Source of the DNA: Pseudomonadota bacterium
Lineage (GTDB): Bacteria; Myxococcota_A; Bradymonadia; UBA4248
Length of the DNA stretch: 36,447 nt
NCBI GenBank assembly: GCA_017421975.1
Contig: JAFOHE010000061.1
Location: 1-36,447, forward strand
Reading direction: 5' to 3'
The position numbers were made by a program, and so were the translations under genes. Below the pieces are notes generated by a model, which saw only the letters and a program-made list of their open reading frames with translations, was not told the DNA's origin and did no database searches. Shown in pieces: positions 1-7,923 of this stretch (position 1 is its first letter; every line of letters starts with the position of its first letter).

Positions 1-2
1 GG

Positions 3-953
3 ACGTCTGAAGATGGAGAAACGCTTCACATCAATCGGGTTATGACGCGTGATGAGCTCGATAAACAAGTCGTGGATCTGATTCGACGAACGCTCAAAAT
101 CTGTCAGATTGCACTTGAAGATGCCAATGTTACTGTCGATGAAGTTGATGAAGTTGTACTCGTTGGCGGTATGACGCGTATGCCGCTTATTCAGATGGCC
201 GTCGAAGAGTTTTTCCATAAAGCGCCCGCCCGAAATATCAACCCGGATGAAGTTGTTGCGATGGGCGCTGCGATTCAGGCAGATGCACTCATCAACCAAA
301 GTGAAGCCTCCCACATCTTGTTAGATATTACGCCTCATGATTTAGGGATTGCTGTTCACGGGGGGCGTTTCCACTGCATCATTCCCAAAAATACGACGAT
401 TCCGTGTTCCAATACGACCGTTTTTACGACGAGTGTCGATAATCAAACATTTTTGCGTATCGTCGTCCTTCAAGGGGAAAAGGAAAAGGCTTGCGATAAC
501 CAGGTTTTGGCTCAGTTTACATTTAGCGGAATCGAACCGGCACCCGCGGGAAGTATCGATATTGAGATCACGTTTGATATTGATGTGGACGGTATTGTTA
601 ATGTGACGGCGCGCGATCTCAAAACGCATAAGGAACATCACGTTAAGGTCGATCGGTCTTCTCATTTGACAGAAGACGAGATTGCGGATATGGCACGTGA
701 AAACGCGCAATACCTCGTGATTGAAAAGATGCCGACATCGTGTCGCAATCTTTGTCTCAACGTTCAGTCGCGTATGCAAAAACTCTCTGATCTTGCCAAA
801 CGTTCCGGTGATTCCTTTAATATAAAGCGGGCTGCTGAGATTCGAGAGAAGGTCAATGAGTGTTTGGAGCATCCGGAGAATTCAACGTTACTTCGTGCCA
901 TTGAAATTGAGATCGACTCTGCTACGGATTTTTGTACGCTTGGACGCAATTAG
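3..953 (+). CDS. Hsp70/DnaK-family chaperone, 3' part (start outside window)
   Basis: The reading frame is open from base 3, so the gene begins upstream and only the C-terminal part is visible. The first part is the end of the nucleotide-binding domain: VVLVGGMTRMP is the phosphate/adenosine loop, followed by NPDEVVAMGAAIQ. The substrate-binding beta domain follows (LLDITPHDLGI, IPKNTTIPC, VDGIVNVTARD). Hsp70s use ATP to bind and release unfolded proteins with J-domain and GrpE partners. The helical lid is only about 100 residues, diverges from DnaK and lacks an acidic EEVD-like tail. I therefore read this as an Hsp70 paralog, not the housekeeping dnaK. No dnaJ or grpE follows it; the next gene is convergent. 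Confidence 0.9.
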   Translation, partial: TSEDGETLHINRVMTRDELDKQVVDLIRRTLKICQIALEDANVTVDEVDEVVLVGGMTRMPLIQMAVEEFFHKAPARNINPDEVVAMGAAIQADALINQSEASHILLDITPHDLGIAVHGGRFHCIIPKNTTIPCSNTTVFTTSVDNQTFLRIVVLQGEKEKACDNQVLAQFTFSGIEPAPAGSIDIEITFDIDVDGIVNVTARDLKTHKEHHVKVDRSSHLTEDEIADMARENAQYLVIEKMPTSCRNLCLNVQSRMQKLSDLAKRSGDSFNIKRAAEIREKVNECLEHPENSTLLRAIEIEIDSATDFCTLGRN

Positions 954-984
954 TCACATTTAAGAAAGCATCTAAATTGTGTGT

Positions 985-1026
985 TGCACACGAACAAGGC
1001 TGATTGAGAAGCAGGTTTCGTGTGCA
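985..1026 (+). terminator. Hairpin after the Hsp70 gene, possible terminator
   Basis: A perfect 10-bp inverted repeat (TGCACACGAA at 985-994 and TTCGTGTGCA at 1017-1026) lies 32 bases after the Hsp70 stop. It encloses a 22-base loop and is followed by CTTAAAAAATT. The lack of a clear T-run makes intrinsic termination uncertain. It could be a stability hairpin or part of the repeat-rich spacer. Confidence 0.35.
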
Positions 1027-1107
1027 CTTAAAAAATTCGTCAGTAGTCAAATGTTTTGCGTGTATGGGGCAACTTTAGCAATCATTTTGTGGTTATGTAT
1101 GTTACTC

Positions 1108-1303
1108 ACATGTAGGTGTTAAATTAAGCCCCCACTTATAATAATGCCATCGTCTTTGTGAATGTTACGCGAAAAAAAAGTCTGTTCAGATTAAAAATGA
1201 TATTTTATCTGAACAAATGACAAAAATGCAGCGAAAAGCGTAACGGGCACGATCGCTTGGGCATAATTTATAAAGGGGGACATTATTTAGACCTACATGT
1301 AGT
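1108..1303. repeat. Large inverted intergenic repeat, tail-to-tail ACATGTAGGTGT half-units
   Basis: This fills most of the gene-free stretch 954-1384. One half-unit runs on + from ACATGTAGGTGT (1109) through CCCCC and ATAATGCC (to 1149). The other runs on - from ACATGTAGGTCT (near 1302) to ATTATGCC (near 1261). Inside them GTTACGC (1164-1170) pairs with GCGTAAC (1238-1244). The centre is a stem-loop, TGTTCAGAT (1183-1191) against ATCTGAACA (1207-1215). The same half-unit features recur at 31.8-31.97 kb in the opposite arrangement. No ORF or transposase lies inside. It looks like a non-coding mobile or structural repeat. Confidence 0.7.
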
Positions 1304-1384
1304 TATTATGCGAAGTTATGTAGGTGCAACAAAGCTTCCCTTTATCATCATGCTCTCCACGAATGAATGACATGAACGCGCTTA

Positions 1385-2590
1385 TCATTCGAAGAGAGCG
1401 CCATCGAGTAGACGCAAAATCTCCATAAGATGGACGAGGGTATGACGTGGTGCGAAGCGAGCCGCGTGTTGCCAGACAGTGCATACCTGTGAAAGATCAT
1501 CTGGCATGTTTCGATTTTCAAATACTGCATGGAGCATGGCGCTTCTCACGCGTAGTGGTTCACAGAGGTCATCCCATGCAGAAACGAGGGTATGGATCAT
1601 CCCGCGAACGGCGATACGGTCAGCCCATGCTGTTTCGGCGTCTTTCATACGACCAAAGCCTAATTCATCTTCGATGAGTGTTTGTTTCAGACTTCGCTTG
1701 AAGATTTCGAGCGGAGGCTGATGCTGAGCGCAGTCGTCAGGATCAATTTCGAGAGATTCAACTTCGAGCATGGCATCGAGAAGTTTAAGGAAAACGGCGG
1801 CGTGATCGAAGATCGTGTTTGGCATACGCTGAGGGCAAGCGAGGTCGTAAGCCATGACATAATCGAGGGAAGTATCATAGCCGAGTGCTGCACGTGCAGC
1901 TGCGAGCCAGGCATAACCTTCGCTGAGCTGCGAGACGGCATCATCATCGTCTGGATCGGCGTGTGTGAGCGGTTCGATTTCCTGGATAGCGAGGCGGACG
2001 TTTCTTGATGCGGTATTGCCCAAAGCCTGTGCGAGTACGGCTTCAATGAGGAAAGCGTTCGTATGGAGTTCTAGCGCAGAGGCCGTTTCGCGCCAGTCAC
2101 CTGGGGACATGCGTCGAATCGAAGCAAGATCGAAATAGATTGCTCCCACAGAAACCAAGTCACTATTGGAATTTCGAACGAAGAAACTTCTTGATGGCAG
2201 AGTGCTGCAGACAGCCACCGTATGGAGAATGTTGGCTTTTGCGCCGGCAATGCGTGCGGCACGCCACAGCGTTTCGTCGCCAAGGCAGGCAATCAGGCCG
2301 ATTTCGTCACCTGAAAATCCAGAGATGGTGTTTGTGATTTGATCTTCATACGATTCGACGCTACGGACGCATAGGCAATAGGTAGCTTCGACGCCGTGAA
2401 GTGAAAGCGATGGAAGGAGTTTCTTTTCGACATAGTCGCGATAAGAAGGGTCAGAAACAACGACGGCCTTTTGACCTTGCGTGGCTTCAATGACACAGGC
2501 ATCGAAATGCCCGAGGATATCCGTTTCAAAATGGATTTTGTCAAAGTGGAGACTAGACGGAAGTTGTTGCAAAAATTCGGTGAGATTCAT
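1385..2590 (-). CDS. Uncharacterised protein, possible degenerate dehydroquinate-synthase/G1P-dehydrogenase fold
   Basis: A 401-residue cytoplasmic protein with no signal peptide or membrane segment. ATG 2590 is preceded on the minus strand by GAGGAG at about 8 bases. Residues 35-170 resemble the Rossmann-like half of iron-alcohol-dehydrogenase/AraM/dehydroquinate-synthase proteins: an AVVVSD strand, an IACLGDETLWRAAR segment where the nucleotide loop would be, then CSTLPSRSF, like the PT-x-S region. The glycine-rich GGGS loop is absent and the metal ligands are not obvious, so activity is doubtful. The C-terminal half is helical, with an acidic DPDDDD patch. It is convergent with the Hsp70 gene. 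The fold assignment rests on motif order only. Confidence 0.6.
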   Translation of the reverse strand: MNLTEFLQQLPSSLHFDKIHFETDILGHFDACVIEATQGQKAVVVSDPSYRDYVEKKLLPSLSLHGVEATYCLCVRSVESYEDQITNTISGFSGDEIGLIACLGDETLWRAARIAGAKANILHTVAVCSTLPSRSFFVRNSNSDLVSVGAIYFDLASIRRMSPGDWRETASALELHTNAFLIEAVLAQALGNTASRNVRLAIQEIEPLTHADPDDDDAVSQLSEGYAWLAAARAALGYDTSLDYVMAYDLACPQRMPNTIFDHAAVFLKLLDAMLEVESLEIDPDDCAQHQPPLEIFKRSLKQTLIEDELGFGRMKDAETAWADRIAVRGMIHTLVSAWDDLCEPLRVRSAMLHAVFENRNMPDDLSQVCTVWQHAARFAPRHTLVHLMEILRLLDGALFE

Positions 2591-2642
2591 GAAAAATTCT
2601 CCTCAGACTTGTATTCCCAGGGAAAAACTCGGTGGTGCAATC

Positions 2643-2720
2643 GCGGGGGCGTTGCGGGGGTGTCCCCCGCAGAGGGGGCGTGGCGAATGAAATCGCCACG
2701 TTGGGGGGAGACTTCCCCCT
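2643..2720 (+). repeat. Framed-stem repeat, copy A
   Basis: The left box reads GGGGGCGTTGCGGGGG, then TGTCCCCCGC and AGAGGGGG. The central stem is CGTGGCGA (2679-2686) against TCGCCACG (2693-2700), with one bulged A on the left arm. The right box is GGGGGGAGACTTCCCCC. It sits in the divergent spacer between the 2590 minus-strand start and the dihydrouridine synthase. The 324-base spacer 2591-2914 holds only this element and the small palindrome at 2866. Confidence 0.75.
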
Positions 2721-2865
2721 CAAACGCGTTCGCGGTATCCAATCGATCCACATCATTCTACATGATATAGCGTCTCATGGAACGCCTCTGTGAGAATTTT
2801 TGCGCGATTTTTTTGTGCCCGTGATATGTAGACGTCGGCAGTTGTACGGGACTGTAAAATGTGTG

Positions 2866-2882
2866 GATATTTTGAAAATATC
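2866..2882. promoter_or_regulatory. 17-bp palindrome upstream of the dihydrouridine synthase
   Basis: GATATTTT-G-AAAATATC is a perfect two-fold palindrome, 32 bases before ATG 2915. It could be an operator. I see no convincing -35/-10 pair around it, so this is a structural observation only. Confidence 0.25.
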
Positions 2883-2914
2883 GGCTTTTGACCGTCAAAA
2901 TTTATGGCATAGCA

Positions 2915-3979
2915 ATGAAAGATAATTTTATCTCGGCAAGAATTTTTATGGGTGCGTTGACAAACCTTGCGACGCGTCCATTTCGGCGATTGGTAACGGA
3001 ACTTGGCGCACAAGCGACGATCAGCGAAATGGTGATTGCAAACTATGCTGCCAAGGGGGGCAAACAGGATCGTGCGCTGATGCGTCGCGAACCGCATGAA
3101 AAAATTTTTGGCGTCCAAATTGTCGGCGGTAATTCGAAAAACCTCGTCAAAACAGCTAAACAGGCTGAGTACCTCGGCGCGGATTTTATCGATTTTAACT
3201 GTGCTTGTCCGCATCACTCGGTCGTGAGCCATGGCGGTGGTTCGGATTTGCTCAGGCGGTTGGACGATCTCGAGCGGTTGTTGGGTGACATTCGTGAAGC
3301 TGTCACAATACCCGTGACGCTCAAAATACGAAAAGGATTTGCCGAAGAGGATAATGTTGTGGCGGATGTCGTTCGTATTGCGCAAAATTGCGGAGCTGCG
3401 GCGGTGTTCATCCATGCTCGGACGAAATTTGCGCAATACCGTGGACCAAATGACTGGCAGCTCATTGAGGACACAGCGCAGAAAAGCGATATTCCCATTA
3501 TTGGATGCGGTGATCTGGCACACGGAAGCGATGTGCTCGAAAAAATGCGCACATCGGCGTGCGCCGGTTTTGCTTTGGCGCGTGGTGCATTGATGAAGCC
3601 GTGGATTTTTCAGGAAATTGTGCTCGGCACACCGCTCGATCCGTCGAGTGAGGAAAGGCTTGAAATTATCCGGAAACTTGCCAATTACACGCTTGATGCG
3701 TTTGGATATGATGAGCGGGGACATAAGCGGGCAAGGGATTTTCTCTATAAACAGCTCGAATGGCTGGCGCGATATGTGCCGACGGGGGCGATTGGAAGAG
3801 CGTTGCCCCTGCAGGAACGGGAAGGCGTCTGGACGCCGCGCGATCCGCTCGAAGACCTTATGCGACAACATGATACGGCTTCCTTCGACAAACTGCTCAA
3901 TATGGTTGGGTTCGATGATAACGTTGATCCCGACTGGCATCCCGTGTGGACGGATGAAAATGAGGACAGACGTGCATGA
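2915..3979 (+). CDS. dus: tRNA-dihydrouridine synthase, DUS3-like
   Basis: A flavin enzyme reducing uridine to dihydrouridine in tRNA, with a TIM barrel then a helical RNA-binding domain. From ATG 2915 (354 residues) I see MGALTNLATRPFRRL (about 11-25), the catalytic-cysteine loop FNCACPHH (94-101, Cys98), LKIRKGF (136-142), the FMN-side HARTKFAQYRGPNDW (167-181), GCGD (197-200) and ARGALMKPWIFQEI (222-235). The RYVP near the end and the KPWIFQEI block resemble eukaryotic DUS3 more than DusA/B/C. A TTG at 2888 adds nine residues. Neither start has a good Shine-Dalgarno; ATG gives the normal family N-terminus. The stop overlaps the next start as ATGA, implying translational coupling. Confidence 0.9.
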   Translation: MKDNFISARIFMGALTNLATRPFRRLVTELGAQATISEMVIANYAAKGGKQDRALMRREPHEKIFGVQIVGGNSKNLVKTAKQAEYLGADFIDFNCACPHHSVVSHGGGSDLLRRLDDLERLLGDIREAVTIPVTLKIRKGFAEEDNVVADVVRIAQNCGAAAVFIHARTKFAQYRGPNDWQLIEDTAQKSDIPIIGCGDLAHGSDVLEKMRTSACAGFALARGALMKPWIFQEIVLGTPLDPSSEERLEIIRKLANYTLDAFGYDERGHKRARDFLYKQLEWLARYVPTGAIGRALPLQEREGVWTPRDPLEDLMRQHDTASFDKLLNMVGFDDNVDPDWHPVWTDENEDRRA

Positions 3980-5118
3980 AAACCGCTATTTTAGCCGTGC
4001 GCAATACAGAGGTTCTCAACGTCTGTAAACGTCTGATGAACGATTTGGGCGGTACGTACAGCGTCGTTTCGGATGCTATGGAGCTGAAACTTTCGCTCGA
4101 AAGGCGGCAGCCCGATATCGTGATTGCGGAAGAATATGTGGAATCTGAGCCGATTTATGATCTTATTTCGGAACACACAGATATGGCGTGGATCGTGCTG
4201 ATGAATCTGCTAGAGACGTGGGGTGGTGCTCGCTATATCGCGACGCTTGCGAGGCATGTGGCCGTGTTGACTGCCAAGCCCGCTGTCTATGATCTGACAG
4301 AAGCGATACAAGCGGCACTCACGCGTGATGATGTCTGGTTCGTACAGATGTGTAATGATTTTTCAAGGGCATGGACGAAAGCACTCGAAGCTTTTCCTGG
4401 CACTTTTGGCCTCGATGTCACGGATGATCGGCACCGTATAGCTCAGGCGGCATGGTTAAAAATGCACTTTGAGCCGGAACTTCCCGCACCGTGTCAGGCA
4501 GTTTCGACGCTCGCTGTCCTTTGCAGAATCGTCAGACAAAAAATGACAGGCAAGCTAGAACTTAGGCGGGATAATGCTTTTGTGCGCGTATCGTTGTTTC
4601 AGGGCATGCCTTGCAACGTCGAAACAGACATTCGGCAACTCGATTTTCCATGGTTCAAAGCATGGTGGATGGAGCAATCCAAAAAGACAGAGGAGAATGA
4701 TGAAAAATTGGGCGAGGCGGAGGAAATGACCTGCCGGCGCGAATGGATCAAGGCGACGCTCGCGGAAATTGTGCTCTGGAGACGCGGAGAGATGCGATGG
4801 AAAATGTGCAGCATAATGCCGGAAAAAATAAAAATTTCTGTGGCCGAGTGGCATGCACTCGCAAATGCGCTCGTATTCAGGATCTCTTCGCGCGAAGTCC
4901 TCGATACCATGCGTGCACTTCTGCCATTCTCTTTCAAACTTAAAACTTCTATTGATGACGTGAAGGCACTTTTTTCGTATACTGAGACTAAAGCAGTTGT
5001 CGAAAGACTCCAAAAAAGTGATACATTGGCGGAGTTGTTGGTATACCTGCCGCAGGGATACCCGGTTCATCAGACGATTTATCTGCTTCTGGCACAGAGC
5101 TGCTTGGACATCGATTGA
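3976..5118 (+). CDS. Receiver-like/DUF4388-like regulatory protein
   Basis: A 380-residue cytoplasmic protein. Residues 1-120 have receiver-domain shape: a first strand AILAVRN, a PDIVIAEEY strand where the phospho-Asp would be but Ala51-Glu52 stand instead, and LTAKP (98-102) with the conserved Lys-Pro. It is therefore probably a phosphorylation-independent pseudo-receiver. Residues about 172-300 resemble a PATAN/DUF4388 domain (KMTGKLELRR, then VSLFQGMPCNV), an effector module in myxobacterial and cyanobacterial regulators. The start overlaps the dihydrouridine synthase stop by four bases, and a 67-residue gene follows 16 bases downstream. No DNA-binding or enzymatic domain is visible, so it may act by protein contact. 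Confidence 0.7.
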   Translation: MKTAILAVRNTEVLNVCKRLMNDLGGTYSVVSDAMELKLSLERRQPDIVIAEEYVESEPIYDLISEHTDMAWIVLMNLLETWGGARYIATLARHVAVLTAKPAVYDLTEAIQAALTRDDVWFVQMCNDFSRAWTKALEAFPGTFGLDVTDDRHRIAQAAWLKMHFEPELPAPCQAVSTLAVLCRIVRQKMTGKLELRRDNAFVRVSLFQGMPCNVETDIRQLDFPWFKAWWMEQSKKTEENDEKLGEAEEMTCRREWIKATLAEIVLWRRGEMRWKMCSIMPEKIKISVAEWHALANALVFRISSREVLDTMRALLPFSFKLKTSIDDVKALFSYTETKAVVERLQKSDTLAELLVYLPQGYPVHQTIYLLLAQSCLDID

Positions 5119-5134
5119 TATAGGAGACAGCACT

Positions 5135-5338
5135 ATGGGAAACCAGGATAAAATTCAGACTCGTAAAGAGCCGATCACGTTTACCGGTCGTACGCGGAGC
5201 GACGCAAAACGAAAGGCACTCAACTACTGGTACATGAATCAAACTTCCCTTGCTCTGAGCATACGGGAATTCAGCGCCCGACTCGTGCTTCTGCCCGATG
5301 GAAAAAGTATCGCTTTTTATGATTCGCCGAGTGCATAA
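5135..5338 (+). CDS. Small basic protein of unknown function, 67 residues
   Basis: The start ATG 5135 is set by AGGAG at 5122-5126 with eight bases of spacing. It follows the upstream stop by 16 bases, so it is probably in the same operon. The N-terminus is basic and polar. A middle segment TRSDAKRKALNYWY looks helical, followed by strands (SARLVLLPDGKSIAFYD). There is no signal peptide or Cys motif. An extended frame starting at 4997 would overlap the previous gene by over 120 bases and is not needed. I do not recognise the family. The block ITFTGRT..DAKRKAL recalls the short beta-alpha pattern of small RNA-binding or adaptor domains, but this is weak. Confidence 0.65.
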   Translation: MGNQDKIQTRKEPITFTGRTRSDAKRKALNYWYMNQTSLALSIREFSARLVLLPDGKSIAFYDSPSA

Positions 5339-5464
5339 TTGAATACTTGAGGTTTGAGGAAAACATGCCTGGCATGCAAATAGGCGTGTTTGGAATGATT
5401 AAGGGTTTGTGTGGGGGCGTGTCTGCCCTTGGCAGATCAATGACAACGGATGTGTGGAGCTTAT

Positions 5465-6880
5465 ATGTCGGAAGAGACAAAAACGGTCTTTGCAACGGTT
5501 GCGCTTAAGGTGATGCGTTACCGTTTGACGGCGCATACGCAAAAGCTTGTTCAGAATACGTTTCAGAAGCGCGAGATTATTATCGGATCGCATCCAGATT
5601 GTGATTTTTGTGTCAATAATCCTTCTATATCAAGACATCATGCCAAAATTGAACTCGATCAGACCGGTTTCAGACTCGTAGACCTCGAAAGCAAAAATGG
5701 CACTTACATTGGGGATTTGCGTATCCACGACATCTACTTAAACGACCGCACGACGTTTCGTTGTGCCGATATCCAGATCGATTTTGATATCGTCGGCAAA
5801 GACAAAGATGCCGTTGAAGTCGATATTTCGAACGAGAATCACTTCGGCAAATTGTTGGGGGATTCCGTCGCCATGCGTGAGATCTTTGGATTGCTGTCAC
5901 GCGTCTCAAATACCGATGCGACTGTGCTCATTCAGGGGGAACCCGGAAGCGGCAAAGAACTTGTTGCCAATGCAATTTGGTCGAATTCCAAACGGGCGGA
6001 CAAGCCTTACGTCATCTTCGATTGTTCGACAGTTTCGCGTGAACTCGTCGAGTCGGAGCTCTTCGGACACCTCAAGGGCTCTTTTACCGGTGCCGTGACC
6101 AATCGAAAAGGGGCTTTCCTTGAAGCAGACGGCGGCACGATTTTTCTTGATGAAATCGGGGAACTGCCGCTCGAACTTCAGCCAAAGCTTTTGCGCGTCC
6201 TCGAAAATCGCACGATTCGTCCTATCGGCAGTGAAAAATCATATCCGATTAACGTCCGCATTATTGCAGCGACAAATAAAAATCTGGCGCGTGAAGTCGA
6301 ACAGGGCAATTTCAGAGAAGACCTCTATTACCGATTGGCCGTGATCACAATCGCTGTTCCGCCGCTTCGAAAACGTCCGGAAGATATTCCGTTGCTCGTC
6401 GAACATTTTTTGAAACAGCTTGCGGAAGAAAAAAATTATCCGCCTGCAAGCGTGAGCTTTTCAACCCTTCAAAAGCTGAAATCCTATGCCTGGCCAGGCA
6501 ATGTGCGTGAATTGCGAAATTTTGTCGAGCGTGCCAGCGTGCTTTCAAGCTCCAATCGCATTGAGACGCGCTTTCTTAACGCTTCTGCACTCGAGGAAAA
6601 TTCGAACCGCATTCGAAATGAAGAAAGTTCTTTTATCGCATCATCGCTCAAAGATGTGATCGACAAACGCGTTCCCTTCAAAGAGGCGAAACAGCTTGTA
6701 ACCGATACTTTTGAGCAGCAGTACATGACGCACGTTCTCGAAATCTGTAAAGGCAATGTTTCCGCCGCCGCTCGCTTCTCCTCGCTCAATCGAAAATCTG
6801 TCGAGTACATCATCAACAAACATGAGTGTCTGCGCAATTTTCGGGAAACGACGGACAGCGCGGACGACAGCGATATGTAG
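5465..6880 (+). CDS. FHA-domain sigma-54-dependent transcriptional activator
   Basis: An enhancer-binding protein of 471 residues. The FHA domain (about 20-105) keeps GSHPDCD, SISRHHA and NGTYI, so it should bind phosphothreonine partners, usually Ser/Thr-kinase substrates. The AAA+ domain has Walker A GEPGSGKE (158-165), GSFTGA (205-210; Ser for Ala in the sigma-54 contact loop), Walker B GTIFLDEIGE (224-233) and WPGNVREL (343-350). A Fis-type HTH (about 420-455, GNVSAAARFSSLNRKSVEYI) ends it. ATG 5465 is chosen over ATG 5450 because GGAG lies five bases before it. A 6-bp hairpin (TCTGCC-ctt-GGCAGA, 5422-5436) sits in the leader. A helical-repeat gene follows 15 bases downstream. Confidence 0.93.
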   Translation: MSEETKTVFATVALKVMRYRLTAHTQKLVQNTFQKREIIIGSHPDCDFCVNNPSISRHHAKIELDQTGFRLVDLESKNGTYIGDLRIHDIYLNDRTTFRCADIQIDFDIVGKDKDAVEVDISNENHFGKLLGDSVAMREIFGLLSRVSNTDATVLIQGEPGSGKELVANAIWSNSKRADKPYVIFDCSTVSRELVESELFGHLKGSFTGAVTNRKGAFLEADGGTIFLDEIGELPLELQPKLLRVLENRTIRPIGSEKSYPINVRIIAATNKNLAREVEQGNFREDLYYRLAVITIAVPPLRKRPEDIPLLVEHFLKQLAEEKNYPPASVSFSTLQKLKSYAWPGNVRELRNFVERASVLSSSNRIETRFLNASALEENSNRIRNEESSFIASSLKDVIDKRVPFKEAKQLVTDTFEQQYMTHVLEICKGNVSAAARFSSLNRKSVEYIINKHECLRNFRETTDSADDSDM

Positions 6881-6895
6881 AGGTTTTCTGGCGCT

Positions 6896-7606
6896 ATGAT
6901 TCTTCAGGACGAGGCCTTTGTTCGCGCCAAACTCATGCACACGCTTACATGTCTTGAGCCGGAAGGCATTTTCGACGATATGTACGCTCGGCTCAAAGGC
7001 TTTTTTGCCTCCCGTGATCCCGAAAAACTCGAGGAATTGATCCAATTGGCATACGTTTTCGTCGATTTCAGGCAGACGAAAGGTTTTACGGATCGCTGCC
7101 GTGCCATCTACGCCATGGATTCGGAAAACGACGAAATTGCTCAGCTCGTTCGTATCTGGTTCACCGATTTTCCCGCTTTCCGCCAGGGAATACCTAGGGT
7201 TGACGACCAAAATGCACAGCTCCTGATCTCTTTGCCTCGTGGCGTACAGCGCGCCCGCGCCCGCCTCAACCATCGCGGTGATCATGAAGCCCTGATGCGT
7301 TCGCCTTTTCCCGATGTCATCGAGATTCTTTGTGCCAATCCTGCTACGCGTGAGACGGATTTGCTCTTCATGGCTTCGCGACGACCAACGCAAAATGCAC
7401 TGCTTGAGCCGCTCATGACGAGTGCCTGGATCAAACGACCTGAAGTTCGCTTTGCACTTGCGGCGAATCCTTATCTCAACACAAGTCATGCTTTAAGATG
7501 TGCATTCACGCTTTCCCACGCGCATTTAGACTTGCTCGCCGAAATGCGCGAACTTCATCCGCAACTTCGTGCGTATGCCCAACGGATCAATGCCTGTTTT
7601 GGGTGA
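6896..7606 (+). CDS. Helical-repeat (leucine-rich-variant/HEAT-like) protein
   Basis: A 236-residue cytoplasmic protein without signal or membrane segments. The C-terminal half contains diverged repeats with an 'ANP.T...L..MA.R' rhythm: ILCANPATRETDLLFMASR and FALAANPYLNTSHALRCAF. This resembles the LRV/HEAT-like repeats common in Myxococcota, which usually form protein-binding solenoids. The N-terminal half is alpha-helical and unassigned. It starts 15 bases after the FHA activator and is probably cotranscribed, so it may act with that regulator. Its stop is immediately followed by repeat copy B, which may end the transcript. Long minus-strand frames across it are shadows. Confidence 0.65.
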   Translation: MILQDEAFVRAKLMHTLTCLEPEGIFDDMYARLKGFFASRDPEKLEELIQLAYVFVDFRQTKGFTDRCRAIYAMDSENDEIAQLVRIWFTDFPAFRQGIPRVDDQNAQLLISLPRGVQRARARLNHRGDHEALMRSPFPDVIEILCANPATRETDLLFMASRRPTQNALLEPLMTSAWIKRPEVRFALAANPYLNTSHALRCAFTLSHAHLDLLAEMRELHPQLRAYAQRINACFG

Positions 7607-7717
7607 GGGGGCTTGAGCCCCCTACGCGGCTATTTCCAGATGACTGATGCGCGCATCAGACATCTGGAAATACGCCGCTACCCCCTTAAGCGGGGGACAC
7701 CCCCGCAACGCCCCCGC
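7607..7717 (-). repeat. Framed-stem repeat, copy B (reverse orientation)
   Basis: This copy is inverted: CCCCCGCAACGCCCCC at 7701-7716 is the complement of the left box in copies A and E. The central stem spans 7631-7672, with 21-base arms (TATTTCCAGATG outward) and one mismatch. It is framed by GCGGC-TAT on the left and ATA-C-GCCGC on the right, with the extra C bulged. It begins directly at the stop of the helical-repeat gene. In the rest of the 317-base spacer (7718-7923) I see two copies of a CCCA/TGTTTCGTTTAA motif (7752-7806) and the promoter at 7836-7865. Confidence 0.8.
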
Positions 7718-7835
7718 GTCGGTAACGATCAGGGAGGCTGTTATCTTATTCACCCATGTTTCGTTTAAGGAAGTGCATTATTTTATTCCCCACCTGTTTC
7801 GTTTAAAATGATTGCGATGAATTTAACCTAAAAGA

Positions 7836-7865
7836 TTGAGACAAATAAGCGAAAATGCGTATAAT
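7836..7865 (+). promoter_or_regulatory. Sigma-70-type promoter for the FrzS-like gene
   Basis: TTGAGA (7836-7841) and a consensus TATAAT (7860-7865) are 18 bases apart. Transcription would start near 7873, giving a leader of about 50 bases before the gene at 7924. Confidence 0.6.
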
Positions 7866-7923
7866 CGCATGAGGGGAGTTTGGTGAACGTTGTACGTTTC
7901 TGTGTGCTTACATTGGAGATATG

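Noticed and set aside
2753..3940. 395-codon minus-strand open frame opposite the dihydrouridine synthase
   Set aside because: It mirrors a clearly conserved plus-strand enzyme, contains no recognisable motif and has no ribosome site; it is a shadow frame.
4997..5134. Longer start for the small gene at 5135
   Set aside because: It would overlap the preceding coding region, while ATG 5135 has a well-spaced AGGAG.
6641..7489. 282-codon minus-strand frame across the FHA activator and helical-repeat genes
   Set aside because: It spans the end of one well-supported gene and most of another, with no family resemblance.
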